The notes below the pieces were generated by a model. It was not told the DNA's origin and ran no database searches. It worked only from the letters and a program-made list of their open reading frames with translations. Source: Rhodobacter sp. (lineage in GTDB: Bacteria; Pseudomonadota; Alphaproteobacteria; Rhodobacterales; Rhodobacteraceae). From it: DNA of 64,000 nt. How positions within the stretch are numbered: position 1 is the first letter of the stretch; each line of letters begins with the position of its first letter. Location of the stretch: positions 62,001 to 126,000 of the forward strand of contig JAIXRW010000005.1 of assembly GCA_027484985.1 (NCBI GenBank), in the 5' to 3' direction. This document shows, piece after piece, positions 1 to 9,533 of this stretch. The translations under genes and the position numbers were made by a program.

Positions 1-460
1 TGGCGCCGAAGTTATAGGCCGCACCCGACACCGGCAGCTTGAAGCGCACCGAAATTTCGGTATCCGCAGTGGGGACCAGTTCGATCAGCTTGGCCAATTC
101 GCTTTTGGAATCAACCGAATAGGACTTTACGCCCTTTTCGACGGCATAAAGGATCTCGGTCCGCGTGCGGACGGGGTTGTTGTAGTGGATGGCCGCATCG
201 GGGGCCAAGCGGCGGATCAGGTCGATCTCGAATCCGCTCGCGCAGTCATAGCCGCGCACGCCGGCGGCGGCGAGGTTTTCGATCACCTCTTCGCCGGGGT
301 TCGATTTGACCGCATAGGTCACCATGCCGGGGAAACCGTCGATGAAACGGCGCGCGGCGGCTTGCAGGGCCGAGGGCGAGAAGAACAGCACCGGATTTTC
401 CGGTTGCTGGTTACGCAAGAATTCGGTCGGATTGGTCCAGATTGTTTTGGACAGTCCCAT
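1..460 (-). CDS. Ornithine/diaminopimelate-type PLP decarboxylase, C-terminus beyond window
   Basis: The visible N-terminal 153 residues belong to the alanine-racemase-fold (group IV) decarboxylases, which decarboxylate ornithine, lysine or diaminopimelate. The YAVKSN segment carries Lys52, the expected PLP Schiff-base lysine, and HYNNPVRT is a typical strand of the barrel. Ornithine is the likeliest substrate because such genes in Rhodobacterales often sit beside an Lrp/AsnC gene, as here, but the specificity residues lie outside the window. The ATG at 460 is preceded by AAAGGA eight bases upstream. The gene runs off the left edge and is divergent from the Lrp gene, which may control it. Confidence 0.85.
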   Translation of the reverse strand, partial: MGLSKTIWTNPTEFLRNQQPENPVLFFSPSALQAAARRFIDGFPGMVTYAVKSNPGEEVIENLAAAGVRGYDCASGFEIDLIRRLAPDAAIHYNNPVRTRTEILYAVEKGVKSYSVDSKSELAKLIELVPTADTEISVRFKLPVSGAAYNFGA

Positions 461-676
461 CGGCGTGATCCTTTCTGCCAACAAGACGCAAGCCCTCCCC
501 CGTTGCTCTCCATGGGGTGGCGGCACCTGCGTGGTTTTTTCCAACCAGGCCAGGTGCGTATGAGCCGCCCTTTTCCTGCAACGTAGGATGCCGCATATGG
601 GCTACAACTTCACCGGACAAAACTGTATAAATGAAGTCTAGGATCGTTAGAATGACGAAAAGACCGGTCAAAATGC

Positions 677-1108
677 ATGGATGAGCTGGATCGCAACATT
701 CTGGGCCTGTTGGGGGCCGATGCCCGTATGTCGGTGGCGACGCTGGCGCGGCGACTAAAGGTAGCGCGTTCGACCATTCAGGCGCGGCTGGAGCGGCTGG
801 AAACCACCGGGGTCATTGCGGGATATACGCTGAAACTGGGAGAATCGGCCAAGCAGGGGCGGCTCAGGGCGAGCGTGCTGTTGTCGATCGAGCCGCGGGC
901 GCAGGCGGGGATTTTGCAGCGGCTGAAGTCGATTTCCGAGGTGGAGAAGGTGTTTACCACCAGCGGGCGCTTTGATTTGCTGATGCAGATCGCCTGCGCG
1001 AATACGCAGGTGCTGGATCAGGTGCTGGACCAGATCGGGCAGATGACGGGGGTGAAATCGTCCGAAAGCCTGATCCATCTGAGCACGCGGATCGACCGCG
1101 CGGTGTGA
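677..1108 (+). CDS. Lrp/AsnC family transcriptional regulator
   Basis: A 143-residue protein of normal length for the family. Residues 1-60 form the AsnC-type helix-turn-helix (MDELDRNILGLL at the start, then VARSTIQARLERLE as the recognition region), and residues about 65-140 form the RAM/ASNC ligand-binding domain. These proteins are usually octamers or dimers that sense amino acids. The gene is divergent from the PLP decarboxylase across a 216-bp gap, so control of that amino-acid gene is the simplest inference. There is no convincing Shine-Dalgarno in front of the chosen ATG; the start was picked because it begins exactly at the family's conserved N-terminus. Confidence 0.9.
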   Translation: MDELDRNILGLLGADARMSVATLARRLKVARSTIQARLERLETTGVIAGYTLKLGESAKQGRLRASVLLSIEPRAQAGILQRLKSISEVEKVFTTSGRFDLLMQIACANTQVLDQVLDQIGQMTGVKSSESLIHLSTRIDRAV

Positions 1109-1212
1109 GGGGCGGGGGAGGTTTGGGGCGGCAAAAGGCAAGCGGGCGGGATGCACAACCGATGCAGACGCGGGAATCGCCGCGTTAACGGTTTTTTCGC
1201 CTTTTGTGCCGG

Positions 1213-1407
1213 TCAGTTCTGGGGATGGCAAATCGGGTTGCCCTGCCGGTCGAACCCCGCCACCACACATTCCGACCCGTCCGACAGGATCAGGACCGAA
1301 CCGATGACAATGGCGGCGGTGCGGCCGCGATGGCGCTTTTTGCGCTCAATCGGTTCGGGCGCGATGATGGCGGCGATGTCGGCAACGGGGGGAAGATCGA
1401 GGGCCAT
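1213..1407 (-). CDS. Small hypothetical protein, 64 aa
   Basis: I do not recognise this protein. It has a proline- and isoleucine-rich start, a basic stretch (ERKKRHRGR, residues 21-29), a hydrophobic strand (AAIVIGSVLIL) and a C-terminal beta-like segment ending CHPQN. The composition looks like coding sequence rather than a high-GC shadow, and it fills an otherwise empty gap between the Lrp gene and the TetR gene. The ribosome site is weak (AGGAT a few bases before the ATG). It lies downstream of the TetR gene on the same strand, about 70 bp away, so co-transcription is possible. Confidence 0.55.
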   Translation of the reverse strand: MALDLPPVADIAAIIAPEPIERKKRHRGRTAAIVIGSVLILSDGSECVVAGFDRQGNPICHPQN

Positions 1408-1476
1408 GCTATCCTGCGGGTCGGTAAAAATTAACGTAAATTAATAGATAGGCCCGCAGGCGGGCGGGTGTAAGGG

Positions 1477-2055
1477 TCAGGCGGCGGGAAAACAGCGCGA
1501 CAGCAGCACGGTCAGCGTGGCGTCACGGTCGGCGGGGGCAAGATCGCACAGCGGTTTCAACCGGCCCGACATCAGCAGATCGGCCAGACCATGCGCCTGC
1601 GCCCAAAGCGCGGCCACATCGGCCACCCCGCCCCCAGCCGCCGCGACCTGCGCTTGCAGATGGTCATAGGCGGCATCGGCGGCAGCACAAAGCGCAGGGT
1701 CGCCAAAGGCGGGGCGGTCGGAGCCGAACATCAGCCGGAACAGCGCGGGGCGGGCAAGCGCGAAGTCGATATAACCCAGCCCCCCCGCCACCAGTTGGGC
1801 ATGGGGGTCGGGATTGGCCCGCGCCTCGCGCTCTGCCTGGGTGGCGAGAAAGCGGCGGAAGCCTTCGGCAGCCAGCGCGGTCAGCAGGCCCTGTGCATCA
1901 CCGAAATGATGGGCGGGGGCGGCGTGGCTGACCCCTGCCCGCTTGGCGACCTGCCGCAGGGAAAACGCCTCGACCCCGCGTTCGGCCAGTTCGGCCTCGG
2001 CCGCGTGCAGCAGGGCGGCGCGCAGATCGCCGTGATGGTATTTGCGGTCTTCCAT
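1477..2055 (-). CDS. TetR family transcriptional regulator
   Basis: A 192-residue protein with the TetR_N helix-turn-helix at residues 8-55 (HGDLRAALLHAAEAEL, then FSLRQVAKRAGVSHAAPAHHF). The C-terminal part resembles the WHG/TetR_C ligand-binding group: FALARPALFRLMFGSDR is a typical segment. The ligand cannot be predicted. The neighbouring plus-strand membrane genes start about 220 bp away across a divergent gap that also holds an inverted pair of hairpin repeats. I see no clear TetR-type operator in that gap. The start ATG at 2055 begins at the conserved N-terminus. Confidence 0.88.
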   Translation of the reverse strand: MEDRKYHHGDLRAALLHAAEAELAERGVEAFSLRQVAKRAGVSHAAPAHHFGDAQGLLTALAAEGFRRFLATQAEREARANPDPHAQLVAGGLGYIDFALARPALFRLMFGSDRPAFGDPALCAAADAAYDHLQAQVAAAGGGVADVAALWAQAHGLADLLMSGRLKPLCDLAPADRDATLTVLLSRCFPAA

Positions 2056-2170
2056 GGCAAAGGGGTAGCAGGCGATCTTGACGGTGTAAAGTTTTGCTTG
2101 ACGCGGCGGCGGGAAGCGGTGATCTTGGCGGTGTCAAGATTTGCCGATGGGCATGCTGGCGCCCCGCGTT

Positions 2171-2255
2171 ATCCCCGCGAAAGCGGGGATCTTCCGGTGG
2201 CGCCGGGGGTGAAGGTGGTGATGGTTCCGAGGGAGATCCCCGCTTTCGCGGGGGT
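2171..2255. repeat. Inverted pair of 20-base hairpin repeats (REPIN-like)
   Basis: Two copies of the palindrome ATCCCCGC / tetraloop / GCGGGGAT lie in opposite orientation: 2171-2190 with loop GAAA, and 2236-2255 with loop TTTC. They are separated by 45 bp in the divergent gap between the TetR and ABA4-like genes. The right copy ends in GT rather than AT, leaving a G-T wobble in the stem. The same unit recurs at 9482, 22060, 22106, 22152, 37628 and 37673, always between genes. Confidence 0.85.
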
Positions 2256-2275
2256 GAAAGGAGGAGGATAGCGAT

Positions 2276-2710
2276 ATGCAGATGACACCCGAGATGTTGT
2301 TCCAGCTTTCCGGCCCCGTGGCCCTGCTGGGCTGGCTGGCGCTGGTGCTTTCGCCGCTGCGGCCTGCGCTGGCGCAGGTGGTGGCGGGGGTGGTGGTGCC
2401 CTTGGTGCTTTCGGTCGGCTATGCGGGGTTGATCCTTGCCCATTGGGCGGGGGCCGAGGGGGGCTTTGGATCGCTGGCCGATGTGGCGGCGCTGTTTGCC
2501 AACCCGTGGCTGTTGCTGGCGGGGTGGCTGCATTACCTGGCCTTCGATCTGTTGGTGGGGGCGTGGATCGTGCGGCGCGCACGGGCCGAGGGGGTGCATC
2601 ATGCACTGGTGCTGCCCTGCCTTGCGCTGACCTTTCTGTTTGGCCCCATCGGCTTTTTCGCCTTTTCCGTGCTGCGTCTGACCCTTTCACGCCCAAAGGT
2701 GGCCCAATGA
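2276..2710 (+). CDS. ABA4-like (DUF4281) membrane protein
   Basis: A 144-residue integral membrane protein with about four hydrophobic segments. The segment GWLHYLAFDLLVGAWIVRRA is the family hallmark shared with plant ABA4 and bacterial DUF4281 proteins, followed by LTFLFGPIGFF. In plants ABA4 is needed for neoxanthin formation; the bacterial role is unknown and no carotenoid gene is nearby, so no enzyme function is claimed. A strong ribosome site (GGAGGA) precedes the ATG. Its stop codon overlaps the ATG of the next membrane gene (ATGA), so the two are probably translationally coupled. Confidence 0.85.
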   Translation: MQMTPEMLFQLSGPVALLGWLALVLSPLRPALAQVVAGVVVPLVLSVGYAGLILAHWAGAEGGFGSLADVAALFANPWLLLAGWLHYLAFDLLVGAWIVRRARAEGVHHALVLPCLALTFLFGPIGFFAFSVLRLTLSRPKVAQ

Positions 2711-3513
2711 CAACGATCCCTTCTTCCCTGCCCGTGTCGCGATTCTGGACCGATGCGCCCGTACTGGCCATGGCCGCCCTTGCGGTGGCGGCAACGGCGC
2801 TGCCGGTTCTGGTGGCGCATGGGCTTGATGCGCGGCGGGTGATGGATGAGCCTGTCTGGCTGAAGCCGCTGAAATTCCATATCGCGCTGGTGATCTATCT
2901 GGCCACGCTGGCCTTTTACGCCCGCTTCATGCCCGAGGCCGCGCGGATGGGGCGGGGATGGCAGGTGTTCAGCGTGATCGTCGCGGCCTCGGTCGTGCTG
3001 GAGCTGGTCTGGATCGACGGGGCGGCGATGCTGGGGGTGCGGTCGCATTTCAACCATAGCGGGCTGTGGGCGGTGGTCTATCCGGTGATGGGGGTGGTGG
3101 CTATTACGCTGACGGCGGCGAGCCTGTGGATGGGGCTGGCGATCCGCGGGAATGACATGTTGGACCCCGCGCTGCGCCTGTCGCTGGTGCTGGGGCTGGT
3201 GCTGACCTTTGTGCTGACGGTGGGGGCGGCGGGGTTTCTGGCGGGCGGGACGGGGCATCTGGTGGGCACGCCGGTGACGGGGGCGAAGGTGCCGCTGATG
3301 GGCTGGAGCCGCGAGGTGGGGGATTTGCGGATTGCCCATTTCATCGCTGCCCACGCGCTGCATGCGCTGCCGCTGCTGGGCTGGGCCTTGGCGGTGCTGG
3401 GGTTGGGGGGCACGGCCTTTGGCCTTGTGGCGGTCTGGGGGGCGGCGGTCTTGTATGTGGCGGTGGTGGTGGCCACGCTGGCGCAGGCCTTGGCGGGGAT
3501 GCCGCTGATCTGA
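2707..3513 (+). CDS. Conserved integral membrane protein, 268 aa
   Basis: I do not recognise a named family. The protein has about seven hydrophobic segments, starting near residue 20 and ending with a C-terminal helix (WGAAVLYVAVVVATLAQAL). Polar motifs between helices include MDEPVWLKPLKFH near residue 46 and DLRIAHFIAAHALHALP near residue 210, which contain several His and acidic residues that could bind metal or a cofactor. The start is the ATG overlapping the stop of the ABA4-like gene. The two membrane genes form a two-gene operon upstream of, but separate from, valS. Confidence 0.75.
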   Translation: MTTIPSSLPVSRFWTDAPVLAMAALAVAATALPVLVAHGLDARRVMDEPVWLKPLKFHIALVIYLATLAFYARFMPEAARMGRGWQVFSVIVAASVVLELVWIDGAAMLGVRSHFNHSGLWAVVYPVMGVVAITLTAASLWMGLAIRGNDMLDPALRLSLVLGLVLTFVLTVGAAGFLAGGTGHLVGTPVTGAKVPLMGWSREVGDLRIAHFIAAHALHALPLLGWALAVLGLGGTAFGLVAVWGAAVLYVAVVVATLAQALAGMPLI

Positions 3514-3588
3514 CCGCTTTCCCTTGGGGCGCTGTCACGCTAGAACCCCCCGCAATGCGCCGCGCGGGCCCTGCGCGGCAAAGACGGG

Positions 3589-6474
3589 ATGACAGCGATG
3601 CCGATGGAAAAGACCTTTAACGCAAGCGAAGCCGAGGCGCGGATTTCCGCTGCCTGGACCAAGGCGAAAGCCTTTCGTGCGGGTGCCAATGCCAAGGCGG
3701 GCAAGCCTGCCTTTTCCATCATGATCCCGCCGCCCAATGTGACGGGAAGCCTGCATATGGGCCATGCCTTCAACAACACGTTGCAGGACATCCTGATCCG
3801 CTGGCACCGGATGCGGGGCGATGACACGCTGTGGCAGGTGGGCACCGACCATGCGGGCATCGCCACGCAAATGGTGACCGAACGCGAGATGGCCAAGAAC
3901 GGCGAGCCGTCGCGGCGCGAGATGGGGCGCGAGGCGTTTCTGGCCCGCGTGTGGGAGCAGAAGCGGAAATCGCGCGGCACGATCATCGGGCAGTTGCAGC
4001 GGCTGGGGGCAAGCTGCGACTGGGACCGCGAGGCGTTTACCATGTCGGGCGCACCGCAGGCCCCTGCGGGGGAAGAGGGCAATTTCCACGACGCGGTGAT
4101 CAAGGTCTTTGTCGAGATGTATCGCAAGGGCCTGATCTATCGCGGCAAGCGGCTGGTGAACTGGGACCCGCATTTCGAGACGGCGATTTCCGATCTCGAG
4201 GTCGAGAATACCGAAGTCGCCGGTCATATGTGGCATTTCAAATACCGTCTGGCCGGTGGCGAGACCTATGAATATGTGGAACGCGATGCGGACGGGAACG
4301 TGAGCTTTCGCGAGGTGCGCGATTACATTTCCATCGCCACCACCCGGCCGGAAACCATGCTGGGCGATGGCGCCGTTGCGGTGCATCCCGGTGACACGCG
4401 CTATGCGGCCATCGTGGGCAAGATGGTGCATCTGCCGCTCTGCGACCGTCTGATCCCCATCGTGGCCGATGAATACCCCGATCCGGCCTTTGGTTCGGGC
4501 GCGGTCAAGATCACCGGCGCGCATGATTTCAACGACTATCAGGTGGCGAAACGGCACGGGTTGCCCTGCTACCGGCTGATGGACACGCGGGGCGCGATGC
4601 GGTCTGACGGGGCGCCCTATGAGGTGGCCGTGGCCCGCGCGCGCGAGATTGCGGCAGGTTCGCCCACGTCCGAGGCGGAAGTGGACAGCCTGAACCTTGT
4701 GCCTGCGAAATATCGCGGGCTTGACCGGTTCGAGGCCCGCAAGGCCGTGGTGGCCGATATCAACGCCGCAGGTCTGGCGGTGACGGTGCTGGTGAAATCG
4801 ACCGATCCGGAAACGGGGTCGGAACACCTGACGCTGGAACCGGTGGTCGAGGCAAAGAAGATCATGCAGCCCTTTGGCGACCGCTCCAAGGTGGTGATCG
4901 AGCCGATGCTGACCGACCAGTGGTTTGTCGATACCGCCAAGATCGTGGAACCCGCGCTGGATGCCGTGCGGACAGGGCGGACCAAGATCATCCCGGAATC
5001 GGGCGAAAAGACCTATTACCACTGGCTGGAAAACATCGAGCCGTGGTGCATCTCCCGCCAGCTGTGGTGGGGGCACCAGATTCCGGTGTGGTATGATGCC
5101 GAGGGCAATCATTACTGCGCGGCGACCGAGGCCGAGGCGGTGGCGCTGTCGGGCGGCAAGGCGCTGACCCGCGACCCCGATGTTCTCGACACATGGTTCT
5201 CGTCCGGCCTTTGGCCCATCGGCACGCTGGGATGGCCGGATGAGACGCCGGAACTGGCGCGGTATTTCCCGACCTCGGTGCTGGTGACGGGGGCGGATAT
5301 CCTGTTCTTCTGGGTCGCCCGCATGATGATGATGCAGCTGGCGGTGGTCGGGGATATCCCCTTCCACACGGTCTATCTGCATGGCCTTGTGCGTGATGCC
5401 AAGGGCAAGAAGATGTCGAAATCGCTGGGCAATGTGATCGACCCCCTTGAGATCATCGACGAATACGGCGCCGATGCGCTGCGCTTTGCCAATGCGGCGA
5501 TGGCGTCGCTTGGCGGGGTGCTGAAACTGGATACCGCGCGCATCGCCGGATACCGCAATTTCGGCACCAAGCTGTGGAATGCCTGCCGCTTTGCCGAGAT
5601 GAACGGGGTGTGGGAAGGGCACGAAACCCAAGCCGTCCCCCCTGCCCCGACTGCCACGGTGAACCGCTGGATCCTTGGCGAACTTGCCAAGGCGCAGGCC
5701 GAGGTGGATGCGGCGCTGGACGGTTTCCGCTTCGATCAGGCGGCGGATGCGCTGTACAAATTCGTCTGGGGCAAGGTCTGCGACTGGTATGTCGAATTCG
5801 CCAAACCGCTGTTCGACGGCGATCTTGCGGCGGAAACGCGGGCGACCATGGCCTTCGTGCTGGACCGGTCGATGATGCTGCTGCATCCCTTCATGCCCTT
5901 CATCACCGAAGAGCTTTGGGCCACCACGGGGCGCCGTGCCGGCATGATCGCCCATGCCGACTGGCCCGCGCTTGGCCTTGATCTGGTCGAACCCGAGGCC
6001 GACCGCGAGATGACATGGGTGACAGGGCTGATCGAGGAAATCCGCTCGGCCCGCGCGCAGATGCATGTTCCGGTCGGGCTCAAGCTCGATATGCTGGCCC
6101 TTGCCATGGACGGCGCGGCCCGTGCGGCATGGGCGCGCAACGAGACGCTGATCAAACGGCTGGCCCGTATCGAAAGCCTGACCGATGCGCCCGCAGCCCC
6201 CAAGGGCGCGATCACGCTGGCGGCGGAAGGGGCAACCTTTGCGCTGCCGCTCGACGGGGTGATCGACATCGCGGAAGAAAAGGCGCGGCTGCAAAAGACG
6301 CTCGACAAGCTGGGCAAGGAAATCGGCGGGCTGAAGGGACGGCTGGGCAACCCCGCCTTTGTCGCCTCGGCCCCCGAAGAGGTGGTCGATGAAGCCCGCG
6401 CCAATCTGGAAGCGCGCGAGGACGAGGCCGCCAAACTGTCGGCGGCGCTGAAACGTCTGGCCGAGATGGCCTGA
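3589..6474 (+). CDS. valS: Valine--tRNA ligase
   Basis: Class I aminoacyl-tRNA synthetase that charges tRNA-Val in the cytoplasm. The protein is 961 residues, normal for the family. The HIGH-type motif is LHMGH at residues 55-59 and the KMSKS motif lies near residue 608. Between them is the CP1 editing domain, including [10 protein letters not shown], which deacylates mischarged threonyl-tRNA. The anticodon-binding domain follows, and the C-terminus ends in the valine-specific coiled-coil arm ([20 protein letters not shown]). A second in-frame ATG four codons downstream is also possible. The gene is followed at once by a repeat plus terminator-like hairpin. Confidence 0.97.
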   Translation: MTAMPMEKTFNASEAEARISAAWTKAKAFRAGANAKAGKPAFSIMIPPPNVTGSLHMGHAFNNTLQDILIRWHRMRGDDTLWQVGTDHAGIATQMVTEREMAKNGEPSRREMGREAFLARVWEQKRKSRGTIIGQLQRLGASCDWDREAFTMSGAPQAPAGEEGNFHDAVIKVFVEMYRKGLIYRGKRLVNWDPHFETAISDLEVENTEVAGHMWHFKYRLAGGETYEYVERDADGNVSFREVRDYISIATTRPETMLGDGAVAVHPGDTRYAAIVGKMVHLPLCDRLIPIVADEYPDPAFGSGAVKITGAHDFNDYQVAKRHGLPCYRLMDTRGAMRSDGAPYEVAVARAREIAAGSPTSEAEVDSLNLVPAKYRGLDRFEARKAVVADINAAGLAVTVLVKSTDPETGSEHLTLEPVVEAKKIMQPFGDRSKVVIEPMLTDQWFVDTAKIVEPALDAVRTGRTKIIPESGEKTYYHWLENIEPWCISRQLWWGHQIPVWYDAEGNHYCAATEAEAVALSGGKALTRDPDVLDTWFSSGLWPIGTLGWPDETPELARYFPTSVLVTGADILFFWVARMMMMQLAVVGDIPFHTVYLHGLVRDAKGKKMSKSLGNVIDPLEIIDEYGADALRFANAAMASLGGVLKLDTARIAGYRNFGTKLWNACRFAEMNGVWEGHETQAVPPAPTATVNRWILGELAKAQAEVDAALDGFRFDQAADALYKFVWGKVCDWYVEFAKPLFDGDLAAETRATMAFVLDRSMMLLHPFMPFITEELWATTGRRAGMIAHADWPALGLDLVEPEADREMTWVTGLIEEIRSARAQMHVPVGLKLDMLALAMDGAARAAWARNETLIKRLARIESLTDAPAAPKGAITLAAEGATFALPLDGVIDIAEEKARLQKTLDKLGKEIGGLKGRLGNPAFVASAPEEVVDEARANLEAREDEAAKLSAALKRLAEMA

Positions 6475-6545
6475 CATTTTCTGCCCCAAAATATCCCGCG
6501 GGGGTGAGACCCGCAGGGTCGAGGGGGGCGCGCAGGCCCCCTTTT
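6475..6545 (+). terminator. Repeat-core element with terminator-like hairpin after valS
   Basis: A copy of the dispersed core (CATTTTCTGCC at its start, ATATCC and a G-run at its end, 6475-6504) begins right after the valS stop. It is followed by the hairpin GGGGGC / GCGCAG / GCCCCC (6524-6541) and TTTT, which fits an intrinsic terminator for valS. Related copies lie at 15611, about 20214, 32093, 36191 and 36281. Confidence 0.75.
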
Positions 6546-6590
6546 CTTTGCGCGGCCACAGGCGCACCATAGGGGCCGGAGGTGCCGCCC

Positions 6591-6923
6591 ATGTCATGGT
6601 TGTCGCGTCTTGCCGAACGGCAAATGCAAAAGGCCCGCCTGAAGGGTGATCTTCAGGGGCTGGAAGGCGAGGGCAAACCCCTGCCAGACCGCACGGGCGA
6701 TGCCTTTGTCACTGCGGGCGATGCGATGGGGTTCCGCATCATGGCCCAGGCGGGGGTCTTGCCCGAAGAGATCGTGCTGAAAAAACAGGTCGCGGCGGCG
6801 CTGGCGGCGTTGGAGGGCCTGCCGGACGGGGCCGAGCGCAAGGCCGCGATGGCCCGGCTGGCCGGATTGCAGATGAAACAGGCCATGGCCGAAGAGGCGC
6901 GGCGCAAGTTCCTGCGCGATTAG
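6591..6923 (+). CDS. DUF1992 (DnaJ-homologue C28-type) domain protein
   Basis: A 110-residue protein built around the DUF1992 domain, with LSRLAERQMQKARLKGDLQG at the N-terminus, the GKPL turn, and FRIMAQAGVLPEEIVLKKQV in the middle. In eukaryotes the domain occurs in DNAJC28; bacterial copies stand alone and have no settled function. The chosen ATG lies eight bases after GGAGG. A GTG nine bases earlier overlaps that ribosome site and is less likely. The gene ends seven bases from the convergent lytic-transglycosylase gene. Confidence 0.85.
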   Translation: MSWLSRLAERQMQKARLKGDLQGLEGEGKPLPDRTGDAFVTAGDAMGFRIMAQAGVLPEEIVLKKQVAAALAALEGLPDGAERKAAMARLAGLQMKQAMAEEARRKFLRD

Positions 6924-6930
6924 CCGCCGC

Positions 6931-7545
6931 TTAGGTCGCGCAATAGGGCTGGGCGCGGGTCCATGCCGACATGGCGGCGCGTTTTGACGCATCGCGCAGC
7001 GGCATCCAGTCGCGCCCCGCGCCCTGGCGGCCCGAACCTGCGACCATGCCGTCGCGCGCCACGGCCGTGGCCACGATCTTTGCCGCACAGGCCAGATTGC
7101 CCGCGCCATCCTTCAACTCGGCCGCTGTATCGGCCTCGCAGTCATGCAGGTCGGCGGTGCGGGGCGAGATCTGCATCACCCCCAGATAGCGCCCGCCCCC
7201 GCCCGAGGCCTGCGGGTTCCAGCTGCTTTCATAGCGGGCGACCGCCGACATCATCCCCGCCCAGAAGGCGCGGCGTTCCGCAACGGTGGCGGTGGCATAA
7301 CCGGGGCACCAACCTTCGATATCGGCGGGAACGGCACCGGCCAGCGCATCGTCATGGCGGGCAAGGGCGGCAAGGGTCTTGCCTGTCCAATCCTTCGCCT
7401 CGGGGCGGGCATCCCATTGCATGGGCGGCATCGGGCCGCTGGTGGACAGCGCCGCATCGGGCGACGCCATGCAGGCGGCAAGCCCTGCGGGGGCCAGAAG
7501 GGAAAGGATCAGCGCAGGCAGTCGTCTTGGCGGTCGGTGTGGCAT
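6931..7545 (-). CDS. Lytic transglycosylase-like (SLT-fold) lipoprotein
   Basis: A 204-residue secreted protein. The N-terminus is basic, then hydrophobic, then LAAC at about residues 23-26, a lipobox for lipidation and anchoring in the envelope. The body has the goose-lysozyme-like SLT signatures: AVARYESSWNP, where the Glu is the expected catalytic acid, and YLGVMQISP (the GLMQI motif). Such enzymes cleave peptidoglycan to 1,6-anhydro products. ATG 7545 was chosen because it puts the signal peptide at the N-terminus; an upstream in-frame start would add 49 residues without signal-peptide character. Confidence 0.8.
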   Translation of the reverse strand: MPHRPPRRLPALILSLLAPAGLAACMASPDAALSTSGPMPPMQWDARPEAKDWTGKTLAALARHDDALAGAVPADIEGWCPGYATATVAERRAFWAGMMSAVARYESSWNPQASGGGGRYLGVMQISPRTADLHDCEADTAAELKDGAGNLACAAKIVATAVARDGMVAGSGRQGAGRDWMPLRDASKRAAMSAWTRAQPYCAT

Positions 7546-7748
7546 CGGCCCGTCATGTGTGGCGCGGCATCTGGTGCGGCGTGGCGGTGATGCCAAGGGG
7601 GTGCTGCCCGTGTCGAGTCTTTCGCCACGGGGGGGTGTGCGATCGGCGCGTTTTCGCCGTTTCCCGCCGTGATGCCACGGCTTGGCCCGCAAACTGCCAC
7701 AATCGGCGGGCAGATCGGGGCCAGTATCTGTGTGTTGTCCGGTTTGTC

Positions 7749-7931
7749 ATGTCCCCCAAGCCCCCCCGCCGTAAAAGCCCCGGCCCGATTGCGGGCGCCA
7801 TTGCGGCCTTGGCCGAGGTTGCGCTTTTCGCGCTCCTCTTGCCTGCCATAGTGCTGATGGCGCGTTTCAGCCGGCGCGCCGGTGCCCCGCGCATGCAGAG
7901 CCCGCTTGAAGAAGAAAGGCTTTCTCCCTAG
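7749..7931 (+). CDS. Small single-pass membrane protein, 60 aa
   Basis: I do not recognise it. Residues 1-12 are basic and proline-rich, residues about 14-38 form one hydrophobic helix (GAIAALAEVALFALLLPAIV), and the tail is basic then acidic (LEEERLSP). The pattern of positive inside, helix, charged tail is typical of real small membrane proteins. It sits 33 bp upstream of gatB on the same strand and could be co-transcribed with it. No strong ribosome site is visible, so the call is moderate. Confidence 0.5.
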   Translation: MSPKPPRRKSPGPIAGAIAALAEVALFALLLPAIVLMARFSRRAGAPRMQSPLEEERLSP

Positions 7932-7964
7932 ACAGGCGGGCAAACGGCCAAAAGGTGCGGCACC

Positions 7965-9476
7965 ATGCTCGATCTGACTTACCAGACCCCGAAACCCAAG
8001 GTCATCGCCGGTGCGACCGGCGATTGGGAACTGGTGATCGGCATGGAGATTCATGCGCAGGTCGCCTCGAACGCCAAGCTGTTTTCGGGCGCCTCGACGC
8101 AGGTGGGGGCGGAACCCAATTCCAACGTGGCCTTTGTCGATGCCGCCATGCCCGGCATGCTGCCTGTCATCAACGCATTCTGCGTGGAACAGGCGGTGCG
8201 GTCGGGCCTTGGGCTGAAGGCGAAGATCAACCTGAGCTCGGCCTTTGACCGCAAGAACTACTTTTACCCCGATCTGCCGCAGGGCTATCAGATCAGCCAG
8301 CTTTACCACCCCATCGTGGGCGAGGGTGAGGTGCTGGTCGAAATGGGCCCCGGCGTGGCGCGGCTGGTGCGGATCGAACGCATCCATCTGGAACAGGATG
8401 CGGGCAAGTCGATCCATGACATGGACCCGACGATGAGCTTCGTCGATTTCAACCGCACCGGTGTGGCGCTGATGGAGATTGTCAGCCGCCCCGATATCCG
8501 CGGCCCCGAAGAGGCGGCGGCCTATGTGGCCAAGCTGCGCCAGATCCTGCGCTATCTGGGCACCTGTGATGGCAACATGCAGAACGGCAACCTGCGGGCG
8601 GATGTGAACGTGTCGGTCTGCCGCCCCGGCGATTACGAACGCTATCAGGCGAGCCAGGATTTCGGCCATCTCGGCACGCGCTGCGAGATCAAGAACATGA
8701 ACTCGCTGCGGTTCATTCAGGCTGCGATAGAGTATGAGGCGCGGCGCCAGATCGCCATTCTGGAAGATGGCGGCAAGGTCGATCAGGAAACCCGGCTCTA
8801 TGACCCCGACAAGGGCGAGACGCGGTCGATGCGGTCCAAGGAAGAAGCGCATGACTACCGCTATTTCCCCTGCCCTGACCTGCTTCCGCTCGAGATCGAA
8901 CAGGCCTGGGTCGATGACATCGCGGCGCGCATGCCGGAACTGCCCGATGCCAAGAAGGCCCGCTTCATGGCCGATTTCGGCCTGACCGATTATGACGCCA
9001 ATGTGCTGACCGCCGAGCTTGAGGCGGCCGCGTTTTTCGAGGCGGTGGCGCAGGGGCGCGATGGCAAGCAGGCGGCGAACTGGGTGATCAACGAATTGTT
9101 CGGGCGGCTGAACAAGGAAGGCCGCGCCATAACCGACAGCCCGGTTTCGGCCGCGCAACTGGGCGGGATGCTTGACCTGCTGGCCAAGGGCGAGATCACC
9201 GGCAAGATGGCGAAGGACCTGTTCGAGATCCTCTGGACCGAGGGCGGCGACCCCGCCGAGGTGGCCGCAAAGCACGGCATGAAGGCCGTTACCGACACGG
9301 GCGCCATCGAGGCGGCGCTGGACGAATTGATCGCCGCGAACCCCGCGCAGGTGGAAAAGGCCAAGGTCAACGCCAAGCTCGCGGGCTGGTTCACCGGGCA
9401 GGTGCTGAAAGCCACGGGCGGCAAGGCCGATCCTGCGGTCGTCAATGCCATGGTCGCGCAGAAGCTGGGGCTGTGA
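7965..9476 (+). CDS. gatB: Asp-tRNA(Asn)/Glu-tRNA(Gln) amidotransferase subunit B
   Basis: A 503-residue GatB, the kinase/transamidase subunit of the GatCAB complex. GatCAB converts Glu-tRNA(Gln), and sometimes Asp-tRNA(Asn), to the amidated form. Hallmarks are [12 protein letters not shown] near residue 24, the segment [30 protein letters not shown], and [12 protein letters not shown]. The C-terminal YqeY-like tail ends in [13 protein letters not shown]. gatA and gatC are not in the window, so the complex is encoded at separate loci. The ATG is preceded by AAAGGTG at suitable spacing. A 20-base hairpin follows the stop. Confidence 0.97.
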   Translation: MLDLTYQTPKPKVIAGATGDWELVIGMEIHAQVASNAKLFSGASTQVGAEPNSNVAFVDAAMPGMLPVINAFCVEQAVRSGLGLKAKINLSSAFDRKNYFYPDLPQGYQISQLYHPIVGEGEVLVEMGPGVARLVRIERIHLEQDAGKSIHDMDPTMSFVDFNRTGVALMEIVSRPDIRGPEEAAAYVAKLRQILRYLGTCDGNMQNGNLRADVNVSVCRPGDYERYQASQDFGHLGTRCEIKNMNSLRFIQAAIEYEARRQIAILEDGGKVDQETRLYDPDKGETRSMRSKEEAHDYRYFPCPDLLPLEIEQAWVDDIAARMPELPDAKKARFMADFGLTDYDANVLTAELEAAAFFEAVAQGRDGKQAANWVINELFGRLNKEGRAITDSPVSAAQLGGMLDLLAKGEITGKMAKDLFEILWTEGGDPAEVAAKHGMKAVTDTGAIEAALDELIAANPAQVEKAKVNAKLAGWFTGQVLKATGGKADPAVVNAMVAQKLGL

Positions 9477-9481
9477 CGGTT

Positions 9482-9501
9482 ATCCCCGCGCAAGCGGGGA
9501 T
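9482..9501. repeat. Single 20-base hairpin repeat after gatB
   Basis: ATCCCCGC, loop GCAA, GCGGGGAT, then CTTT. It is a solitary copy of the repeat found in pairs elsewhere. It lies five bases after the gatB stop and could help end or protect the gatB transcript, although the T-run is short. Confidence 0.8.
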
Positions 9502-9533
9502 CTTTGCCATTCATCCAATCTATAAGGTTCGCC

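Noticed and set aside
1452..1465. GCCCGC/AG/GCGGGC hairpin after the TetR gene as a terminator.
   Set aside because: The loop would be two bases and no T-run follows directly, so the evidence is too weak to call.
3514..3588. A G/C-rich inverted repeat just before valS as a possible leader regulator.
   Set aside because: The stem is only about six base pairs, and there is no T-box-like or attenuator sequence with a valine codon run.
3535..6597. A 1020-codon open frame on the minus strand across valS.
   Set aside because: It is antisense to a clear valine-tRNA ligase, has no family features and a His/Arg/Pro-rich composition typical of shadows in high-GC DNA.
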